In this document: positions 57,378 to 64,000 of the stretch, in pieces
Layout of the letters: each line of letters starts with the position of its first letter
Position numbering within the stretch: the first letter of the stretch is position 1
Origin: an uncultured Prevotellaceae bacterium
GTDB taxonomy: Bacteria; Bacteroidota; Bacteroidia; Bacteroidales; Bacteroidaceae
NCBI GenBank assembly: GCA_902783165.1
Contig: CACZPU010000036.1
Location: forward strand, 1-64,000
Reading direction: 5' to 3'
Length of the DNA stretch: 64,000 nucleotides
The notes under the pieces: generated by a model
What the model was told of the DNA's origin: nothing
What the model saw: only the letters and a program-made list of their open reading frames with translations
Database searches by the model: none
Program-made: the position numbers and the translations under genes

Positions 57378-58721
57378 ATGAATTATAAGTATTTTCCTCA
57401 TACAGAGGAAGAAGTGCAAGAGATGCTAAAGGTTGCCGGCGTCAAATCTTTAGAGGATTTGTTCGCCGACATACCTGATGGCGTAAGATTTAAGGGCGAC
57501 TACCAGCTTCCAGAAGGAATGAGTGAACTTGAGATTAGAGAATATTTCAATAATCTAGGTCTACTTAATGACCAGTTTGTTTGTTTCGCGGGTGCTGGTG
57601 TTTACGACCACTATACCCCAGCCGTTGTACCAAATATCATTGAACGTTCAGAGTTCCTGACCAGTTATACTCCGTATCAAGCAGAAATCTCTCAAGGAAC
57701 ATTACATTATATCTTTGAGTATCAGAGTATGATGGCTGAACTCACGGGGATGGATGTGTCAAATGCTTCTATGTATGATGGTCCAACTGCTACTGCTGAG
57801 GCTGTGTTGATGGCTTATGCTGCCGGGAAAAAGGCAACGAAGGTTCTTGTAAGCGATACTGTTGACCCCAAAACTCGTCGTGTTGTAGAAACTTATGCAA
57901 AATTTCATGGTGTTGATATCGTAAACATCAAACAGAAGGATGGCGAGACAGACAAGGAAGACATGCAGGCAAAACTGAATGAAGGTGGTGTGGCTGGTGT
58001 CGTTGTGCAGATGCCAAATTATTATGGTGTTGTTGAAGACTTCACTGGATTCGCCGATGCTATCCATGATTCAAAAGCCTTGTTTGTAATTAATAGTATC
58101 GCAGCTGATTTGGCAGTACTTAAAACTCCAAAAGAATGGGGTGCAGACATCGCTGTAGGTGATGCACAAAGTCTGGGTATTCCTATGACATTTGGCGGAC
58201 CTTCTGTTGGATATATGTGCTGTACAGAGAAACTTATCCGTAAAATGCCTGGACGAATTGTCGGTATGACTCAGGATAATCGCGGACAGCGTGCTTTTGT
58301 TCTTACATTGCAGGCTCGAGAGCAACATATTCGCCGCCAGAAAGCAACTTCCAATATCTGTTCCAATCAAAGCCTGATGGCATTGTTCGTTACGATTTAT
58401 ATGTCATTGATGGGAAAAGAAGGACTGAAAGAGGCAGCTAACTTATCATATGCAGGTGCTCACTATTTGTGTGATAAACTTGTAGATAGTGGTCTTTTCA
58501 AGAAGAAATTTGACAAGCCGTTCTTTAATGAGTTCTGTCTAACCTATGATGGAGATGTGGATGCACTGCAGGATATGTGTCTTGCTTATGGTTACCTTGC
58601 CGGAATCAAGATTGACGAGCATACCATTATGCTTGCCGTTACTGAGAAACGTACAAAGGAAGATGTCGACGAATTGGTTGACGTCATTCTAAGTATTAAT
58701 GAAAACAAAGAGGAGGAATAG
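57378..58721 (+). CDS. gcvPA: Glycine dehydrogenase (decarboxylating) subunit 1
   Basis: GcvPA is the N-terminal-type half of the split P protein, which decarboxylates glycine with PLP. It begins YFPHTEEEVQEMLKVAGV and contains FAGAGVYDHYTPAVV, TPYQAEISQGTLHYIFEYQSM and GGPSVGYMCC. The PLP lysine is on the second subunit. Length 447 is usual for the two-gene form. The gap to gcvPB is only two bases. Confidence 0.96.
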   Translation: MNYKYFPHTEEEVQEMLKVAGVKSLEDLFADIPDGVRFKGDYQLPEGMSELEIREYFNNLGLLNDQFVCFAGAGVYDHYTPAVVPNIIERSEFLTSYTPYQAEISQGTLHYIFEYQSMMAELTGMDVSNASMYDGPTATAEAVLMAYAAGKKATKVLVSDTVDPKTRRVVETYAKFHGVDIVNIKQKDGETDKEDMQAKLNEGGVAGVVVQMPNYYGVVEDFTGFADAIHDSKALFVINSIAADLAVLKTPKEWGADIAVGDAQSLGIPMTFGGPSVGYMCCTEKLIRKMPGRIVGMTQDNRGQRAFVLTLQAREQHIRRQKATSNICSNQSLMALFVTIYMSLMGKEGLKEAANLSYAGAHYLCDKLVDSGLFKKKFDKPFFNEFCLTYDGDVDALQDMCLAYGYLAGIKIDEHTIMLAVTEKRTKEDVDELVDVILSINENKEEE

Positions 58722-58723
58722 CC

Positions 58724-60214
58724 ATGAATAACAAACTTTATGGAAATTTGATTTTTGAATTGTCTCGCCCGGGGCGTAAAGGCTATTCCTTGCCTAAGAA
58801 TAGTTTTGGCGATTACAATGTTGATTCCTTGCCTGATTTCATGAAAAGAAGCGAAGAAGCTACTCTTCCTGAATGTGATGAAATGACAGTAGTGCGTCAT
58901 TACACAAATCATAGCGCAAACAACTTTGGTGTGAATAATGGCTTCTATCCTCTTGGGAGTTGTACTATGAAATACAATCCTGTAATCAATGAGGAGATTG
59001 CTTCAATGAAAGAATTTGCAGGATTGCACCCATTACAGCCTGCAGACACTTGCCAGGGTGCACTTGAGGTATACTATGGTGTACAACAGTCGTTGGCAGC
59101 ATTGACTGGACTAAGTGAATTCACTTTGAATCCATGCGCCGGTGCTCATGGCGAATTAACAGGCTTGATGATCATTCGTGCTTATCACGAAAGCCGTAAT
59201 GACTTAAAGAGAACAAAGGTTATCATTCCTGATTCTGCCCATGGTACGAATCCTGCTTCTGCTGCAGTATGTGGGCTAGAAGTAATAGAGGTGAAAAGTA
59301 CTGCCGAAGGTTTGGTTGAGGTGGCTGATCTTAAGGAACTTCTTGCCGATCACAGTGAAGAGATTGCGGCAATGATGATGACCAATCCAAACACATTGGG
59401 TCTCTTCGAAAAGGAAATTCCTGAGATTGCAAAACTCATTCATGAATGTGGTGGCTTGATGTATTATGATGGAGCGAACTTGAACCCAATGCTTGGTGTA
59501 AGCCGACCTGGGGACATGGGATTCGATGTTATGCATATCAACCTTCATAAGACATTCTCTACTCCTCATGGCGGAGGTGGTCCTGGTTCTGGTCCTGTTG
59601 GTGTTCGCGAAGGACTTGAGCAGTTCCTCCCTACCCCACGTGTTGTGATGGATGAGGAAAATGAGATGCTTAAGGTTGAAACCGGCAATTATGATAAGTC
59701 ATTAGGTAGTGTTGGCGCCTTTTTTGGCAACTTTGGTGTCATTTTGCGAGCTTATACATACATCCTTTCATTGGGCAGGGATAATGTAAAAATGGTAGGA
59801 CCTCTTGCGACCTTAAATGCCAACTATATTAAAGAAAGCCTTAAAGACTTTTACGAACTTCCAATAGGAGGACTATGCAAGCATGAATTTGTATTTGATG
59901 GTTTAAAGGACAAGTCTACAGGTGTTACAACAATGGATGTTGCGAAACGTCTACTTGATTATGGCTATCATGCTCCAACTATCTATTTCCCGCTTTTGTT
60001 CCATGAGAGTCTCATGATTGAGCCAACAGAAAACGAAAGCAAGGAAACAATCGACGGATTTATCAGTGTAATGAAGACGATAGCACAGGAAGCCAAGGAG
60101 AATCCAGAACTTGTAAAGAGTGCTCCTCATAATACGCCGATTGGACGTGTTGATGATGTCTTGGCAGCCAAACATCCTGTAGTGACATTTAAGCAAATGC
60201 AGGATGAAAAGTGA
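58724..60214 (+). CDS. gcvPB: Glycine dehydrogenase (decarboxylating) subunit 2
   Basis: GcvPB is the catalytic PLP-binding half of the split P protein. K276 in HINLHKTFSTPHGGGGPGSGP is the expected PLP lysine, and NFGVNNGFYPLGSCTMKYNP and HGTNPASA are family motifs. Length 496 is normal. The start of lpd lies inside its last codons (11-base overlap), so the two are probably translationally coupled. Confidence 0.96.
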   Translation: MNNKLYGNLIFELSRPGRKGYSLPKNSFGDYNVDSLPDFMKRSEEATLPECDEMTVVRHYTNHSANNFGVNNGFYPLGSCTMKYNPVINEEIASMKEFAGLHPLQPADTCQGALEVYYGVQQSLAALTGLSEFTLNPCAGAHGELTGLMIIRAYHESRNDLKRTKVIIPDSAHGTNPASAAVCGLEVIEVKSTAEGLVEVADLKELLADHSEEIAAMMMTNPNTLGLFEKEIPEIAKLIHECGGLMYYDGANLNPMLGVSRPGDMGFDVMHINLHKTFSTPHGGGGPGSGPVGVREGLEQFLPTPRVVMDEENEMLKVETGNYDKSLGSVGAFFGNFGVILRAYTYILSLGRDNVKMVGPLATLNANYIKESLKDFYELPIGGLCKHEFVFDGLKDKSTGVTTMDVAKRLLDYGYHAPTIYFPLLFHESLMIEPTENESKETIDGFISVMKTIAQEAKENPELVKSAPHNTPIGRVDDVLAAKHPVVTFKQMQDEK

Positions 60215-61553
60215 TCTGATAATTATTGGTAGTGGTCCCGGTGGCTATCGTGCTGCAGAATATGCAGCGCACAAAGGGCTTACCGTGACCATTATTGAAG
60301 AAAAGTATGCGGGTGGAACCTGTTTGAATTGTGGATGTATTCCAACAAAAACATTATGTCGAAATGCAGAGATTCTTGATTCTCTTAAAGAGGCTGATGT
60401 TTATGGAATACATTTCAGTGATTTTTCTGTCAATTATTCTACAATAAAAGAACGCAAGGATTCTGTTGTTGAACAGTTGCGGTCTGGAGTGGAATTGCTG
60501 ATGAAATCACCAGGTATTTCCTTTGTGAAAGGAAGGGCTGTCTTTAAAAATGCCAAAACTGTAGAGGTAAATGGCGACGATTATTCAGCAGATAATATTA
60601 TCATTGCCACAGGTTCATATGCCAAAATGCTTCCTATTGAAGGCATAAATCACCCAAATGTAATTACATCGACAGAACTTCTTGATATTGAACATGTTCC
60701 TCAAAAACTCTGTATCATTGGTGCAGGTGTTATTGGCATGGAAATGGCTTCAGTATTCAATAGCTTTGGTGCAGAAGTTACGGTGATTGAATTCTTGAAA
60801 GAATGCCTGCCCGTATTGGATTCAGACATTGCCAAGCGTCTTCGTCAGACAATTGCCAAGCGCGGAGTTAATTTCATTATGCAGTCTGGTGTAAAGAAAA
60901 TTTTACATCCAGAAGATGGGAAATCTATTGTTGTGTATGAACGTAAGGGCAAAGAAGAACAAGTTGAGGCTGATATTATTCTTGTAGCTACGGGAAGAGG
61001 AGCCAATGTAGACAACTTGGGTTTGGAGAATACAGGTGTTGAATTTACTCCACGGGGAATACCTGTTGATGATGATATGCAGACAAATGTTCCTGGCATC
61101 TATGCAATCGGCGATGTGAATGCCCGTTGCATGTTGGCTCATGCTGCTACATTCCAAGGTATTCATGTCATTAATCATATTCTCAACGTTCAAGATGACA
61201 TTCGTTTGGATATTATGCCATCAGCCATCTTCACATATCCAGAAGCTGCTAGCGTCGGTCTTTCAGAAGACCAATGTAAGTCACAGGGCATTTCTTACAT
61301 ATGCAAGAAAGGCTATTATCGTGCAAATGGCAAGGCATTGGCAATGAATGAAACCGACGGACTTATCAAATTGATTACTGCTGATAATGGATTGATTATC
61401 GGATGCCATGCTTATGGAGCGCATGCTGCCGACATAATTCAAGAAGTCAGTGCCCTCATGTGTCAGAATACAACCGTTCATCAACTTGCAGAAATGGTTC
61501 ATATTCACCCAACATTAGGAGAAATCGTAGTAGACACTGCAATGACTTTCTGA
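60204..61553 (+). CDS. lpdA: Dihydrolipoyl dehydrogenase (L protein)
   Basis: This flavoprotein reoxidises dihydrolipoyl-H protein with NAD. It has FAD motif IIGSGPGGYRAAEYAA, the redox pair C40/C45 in GGTCLNCGCIPTK, NAD motif IGAGVIGMEMASVF, and the catalytic His-Glu pair in HIHPTLGE near the C-terminus. An extra cysteine (C43) lies between the redox pair where E. coli has Val. At 449 residues it is slightly short but complete. Its position as last gene of the gcv operon points to a dedicated L protein. Confidence 0.95.
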   Translation: MKSDLIIIGSGPGGYRAAEYAAHKGLTVTIIEEKYAGGTCLNCGCIPTKTLCRNAEILDSLKEADVYGIHFSDFSVNYSTIKERKDSVVEQLRSGVELLMKSPGISFVKGRAVFKNAKTVEVNGDDYSADNIIIATGSYAKMLPIEGINHPNVITSTELLDIEHVPQKLCIIGAGVIGMEMASVFNSFGAEVTVIEFLKECLPVLDSDIAKRLRQTIAKRGVNFIMQSGVKKILHPEDGKSIVVYERKGKEEQVEADIILVATGRGANVDNLGLENTGVEFTPRGIPVDDDMQTNVPGIYAIGDVNARCMLAHAATFQGIHVINHILNVQDDIRLDIMPSAIFTYPEAASVGLSEDQCKSQGISYICKKGYYRANGKALAMNETDGLIKLITADNGLIIGCHAYGAHAADIIQEVSALMCQNTTVHQLAEMVHIHPTLGEIVVDTAMTF

Positions 61554-61560
61554 TTCTTAT

Positions 61561-61639
61561 AAAGTAGCCTCCCGATTCTTCAATCAATCTCGAATGACAG
61601 ATAATAGAGAAATTGAAGAATCGGGAGGCTACTTTTGTT
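61561..61639. terminator. Very long hairpin terminator between convergent genes
   Basis: Bases 61561-61584 and 61612-61635 form a perfect 24-base inverted repeat with a 27-base loop; TCTC and GAGA in the loop can extend the pairing. T and A runs flank both sides. It sits eight bases after lpd and 37 bases before the end of the convergent DUF4301 gene and could stop transcription from both. Confidence 0.85.
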
Positions 61640-61675
61640 TTTACTTTATATTAAAAGTTGTTTCTTTTAAACGAA

Positions 61676-63193
61676 CTATTGGTGTTGTTCGCGAAGAAGG
61701 TCATTGACTGTCTTTACTGGATTAAATGTAGAAAGAGGTACCTCTACGAAGACCGTGTTCCAATTGCTCATAGCTCCATTCCATAGTCCTGGTAGTTCAA
61801 GTGCTTTCAGTTCCTTTCCATTTTTGCTTTTGCTGCTGATAAATCCTGTCGTTGTATCAACAAACTTTGGCAAGTCAAAGGCATTTCCTTTGTAATCTTT
61901 AACAGCGCAAACCAAGTCAACGGGATTGAAGTGTGTTCCTTCTGTGAACATTTTCATATATTCTTCATTCGACTTGTCAATTTGACTACTTTCGAGAATT
62001 TGTAGAGAAACTGTTCCATCTTGGTTATATGTCAGGAATGGACCACCGCCGGGTTCACCAACATTCTTTACGACACCACATACACGCATAGGCCTATTTA
62101 GCTTTTCATGCAAGTAGGCAGCAAGTGCTTTATCGTCCAATTCGCAAATATCTGACTTGCGGCAACACAAATCCTTTTCAACAAATTGGACTATCTCTAA
62201 CAAGTTCTCATGATTTGCTTTCCCTTCGTCGAGCATTCTCAAATAGGCGAATGATTTTTTCTGGAGAGAAACAAGCACACCGGCAATAACTTGCTTGTAT
62301 TCAACAGTATCGGCTTTCAGACGATCAGGAACTACATTGTCAATGTTCTTGATGAAAACAACATCTGCATCAATATCATTTAAATTCTGTATCAATGCAC
62401 CATGACCACCAGGACGGAACAGCAAGGAACCGTCTTCATTGCGGAATAATGTGTTGTCTGGATTGGCAGCAACAGTATCGGTGCTTGGCTTCTGTTCAGA
62501 GAAAGAGATGTTATATTTTATTCCATACTTTCTCGCTAATCCGTCTTTTTTCTCAGATACTTTTTTCTCAAAGAATTCCAAATGTTCGTGACTTACTGTG
62601 AAGTGAATATTAGCCTCTCCATTGCTTGTCGCATACAATGCTCCTTCAACTAGATGCTCTTCCATTGGTGTGCGAGAATCCTCTTTGTAACGATGGAAAA
62701 GAAGCATTCCCTTTGGCAGTTGGCCATAGTTCAGGCCTTTTTCGTTCAGCATGTTGGCAACAATGGCTTTATAATTACCGTCTGCTATCAGCGCATTAAT
62801 ACCTTTGCCTTCATTCTTCACACATGCTTCGTTCAATTCATCATAGAATGCGAATTTGTCGAGATTGTCAAAATAGCGTTTTTCGAAGTCTGTGGTTGGA
62901 GTGTCGTAATCTGCATTCAAGAAAGCGAACATGTCTTTGAACATTCTGCTTGCAGCTCCACTGGCTGGAACGAATTTCACAATTTTCTTTCCCTCTGCCT
63001 TATAGGCATTCCATACATTTACATAATCTTTGCGTGCAGTTTCATCAGGGGCAACAATGCCATTGCCAATGCTGGCTGCAGCTTCAAGTCTAAGGAATGG
63101 AAAACCTGTCTTAAACTCATCCAGTTGCATGTTTATCTGCTCTTCGGTGATACCCTTCTGAGCGATTTGTCTTAGGTCTTGGTTTGAAAGCAT
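61676..63193 (-). CDS. DUF4301 protein, probable UDP-sugar pyrophosphorylase-like nucleotidyltransferase
   Basis: From ATG 63193 the protein has 505 residues; the frame is open 36 codons upstream, but MLSNQDLRQIAQKG is the natural family start. It fits DUF4301. Internal motifs resemble eukaryotic-type UDP-sugar pyrophosphorylases: KFVPASGAASRMFK (73-86, compared with AGGxGTRLG), LPKGML (159-164), and RPGGHGALIQNL..DADVVFIKNIDNV (260-287, compared with PGGHGD..G..YVFVSNIDNL). This suggests an NTP-transferase fold acting on a sugar phosphate. That role is inference from motif resemblance; substrate and partners are not shown. Confidence 0.75.
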   Translation of the reverse strand: MLSNQDLRQIAQKGITEEQINMQLDEFKTGFPFLRLEAAASIGNGIVAPDETARKDYVNVWNAYKAEGKKIVKFVPASGAASRMFKDMFAFLNADYDTPTTDFEKRYFDNLDKFAFYDELNEACVKNEGKGINALIADGNYKAIVANMLNEKGLNYGQLPKGMLLFHRYKEDSRTPMEEHLVEGALYATSNGEANIHFTVSHEHLEFFEKKVSEKKDGLARKYGIKYNISFSEQKPSTDTVAANPDNTLFRNEDGSLLFRPGGHGALIQNLNDIDADVVFIKNIDNVVPDRLKADTVEYKQVIAGVLVSLQKKSFAYLRMLDEGKANHENLLEIVQFVEKDLCCRKSDICELDDKALAAYLHEKLNRPMRVCGVVKNVGEPGGGPFLTYNQDGTVSLQILESSQIDKSNEEYMKMFTEGTHFNPVDLVCAVKDYKGNAFDLPKFVDTTTGFISSKSKNGKELKALELPGLWNGAMSNWNTVFVEVPLSTFNPVKTVNDLLREQHQ

Positions 63194-63478
63194 AATAAAA
63201 GGTTTTTGTTGATATTCAATTATTTGTATTGATTTAGTGTAGTCTATTTTGTGATTATTTCTTCCTCTCAATCCATTCTCAAAATGGACTTGTAACTTCA
63301 TCGTGAAGAATAATGAATCCCTGTTTTTACATTGACTTTTGACTCATAGAATTCTTTAACGCCTGCAACTGTCATTCGATTGTTGTAGAAAGCAACCCAT
63401 AAATCTCCACCATAATTTACAATTATAAGCTTTACCTGATGAAGGTTTTGCTATGGTGTACATTATTGTATCTTCAAA

Positions 63479-64000
63479 TCAATTGTCGCTATTCATGAGA
63501 TTCAGAATCTCATCATCGGTTGAGAGATTGAAATCACCAGAAATAGAGTTCTTCAAAGCGGCAGCGGCCAAAGAATAGTCTAAACATCTCTGGTCGTCCC
63601 TAGGGAACGTATTTATAGAGTGAAGCATGCCTGCCAAGAATGCATCGCCCACCCCCATGGTATCGACTATATCAAGTATGTCATAGATTCTTGTGAAATA
63701 TAGTTTTCCTTCGCTCCAAAGCACTGCCGTCAATGTGTTGTGGCTCGAACTAATCATGTTTCTCATTCCCATCAGCCATTTCTTGCATCTGGGGAATCGT
63801 TCATGTATCTCGTCAAACCACTGACGGTATTTTTCAACAGGCATTTTGTAGTTGGAGTCAGTTGCTGTAAAGGGAACTTGTCGTCCGGTGATGTATTCGT
63901 ATTCAATGACATCGGCAAAAACCACATCGGCATATTCAAGCATACGTGACAAAGTCTCTTTGGGTTCTGCGCCATATTTCCACAAGTTTTTCCTGTAGTT
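63479..64000 (-). CDS. kdgK: PfkB-family sugar kinase, probably 2-dehydro-3-deoxygluconokinase (partial)
   Basis: The gene runs off the right edge of the window; the reading frame is still open at base 64000, where it reads NYRKNLWKYG, part of the D-x-N-x-R-x-x-LW segment of KdgK. The PfkB signature 2, DTMGVGDAFLAGML, carries the catalytic Asp. MGVGD replaces the usual TGAGD. KdgK phosphorylates 2-keto-3-deoxygluconate in hexuronate breakdown, which would fit with uxaB at 35165. Other PfkB substrates remain possible because the N-terminal half is missing. Confidence 0.75.
   Translation of the reverse strand, partial: NYRKNLWKYGAEPKETLSRMLEYADVVFADVIEYEYITGRQVPFTATDSNYKMPVEKYRQWFDEIHERFPRCKKWLMGMRNMISSSHNTLTAVLWSEGKLYFTRIYDILDIVDTMGVGDAFLAGMLHSINTFPRDDQRCLDYSLAAAALKNSISGDFNLSTDDEILNLMNSDN

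Noticed and set aside
62654..63175. Plus-strand frame of 173 residues within the DUF4301 gene
   Set aside because: It is antisense to a conserved protein and its hydrophobic composition is explained by the reverse complement of charged codons.
1..64000. CRISPR array, phage, transposon or defence system
   Set aside because: No spaced direct repeats, integrase, transposase, restriction, toxin-antitoxin or known defence genes were found on either strand.

Overview
The window is a chromosomal segment from an AT-rich member of the Bacteroidetes, most likely of the Prevotella group (order Bacteroidales). This rests on family content: a short 290-residue primary sigma factor, DUF5103, DUF5686 and DUF4301 proteins, an Oar-like TonB receptor paired with a BACON/OB-fold lipoprotein, Rnf genes in the order BCDGEA, and split glycine decarboxylase genes. 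It also rests on repeated promoters of the Bacteroidetes form TTTG-N19-20-TAnnTTTG. No phage, insertion sequence, integrase, CRISPR array or plasmid gene was found; the segment looks like core genome.

Layout. 1-90: the 3' end of a 5S rRNA and its terminator, so a ribosomal RNA operon ends at the left edge. 272-5706: lepA, a Crp/Fnr-type regulator and gyrA. 5785-9478: two exported TPR proteins and a DUF5103 protein. 9711-13793: a tight run of DMP19-like gene, smpB, HAD phosphatase, map, tsaD and pncC. 13850-20638: GDP-fucose synthesis (manC, gmd, fcl) followed by L-fucose isomerase and fucose permease. 20878-29282, minus strand: DUF5686 barrel protein, an AddA/AddB-like helicase-nuclease pair, a small Cys-rich membrane protein and tRNA-Cys. 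29612-36649: rpoD, uvrA, an AAA-CYTH fusion protein and tagaturonate reductase. 36715-42218, minus strand: a cupin, a surface lipoprotein and a TonB-dependent receptor. 42449-49194, minus strand: galE and the Rnf complex operon headed by an RseC-like gene. 49404-54749: conserved hypotheticals, a GNAT/zinc-ribbon fusion, tRNA-Arg, rarA and an omega-amidase-like hydrolase. 54863-61553: lplA-gcvT-gcvH-gcvPA-gcvPB-lpd, a complete glycine cleavage system with its own lipoate ligase and E3. 61676-64000, minus strand: a DUF4301 protein and a sugar kinase cut by the window end.

The genes describe an anaerobic, glycan-using heterotroph. It makes GDP-fucose and also imports and isomerises free fucose, reduces tagaturonate in hexuronate breakdown, couples ferredoxin and NAD through Rnf, and splits glycine. 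No clearly new multi-gene system was found. The best leads are a DUF4301 protein carrying UDP-sugar pyrophosphorylase-like motifs, an AAA-CYTH fusion resembling animal Ttd14, a UvrA whose first zinc module appears rearranged, two genes that look nearly leaderless, and a possible frameshifted small gene in the longest intergenic gap.
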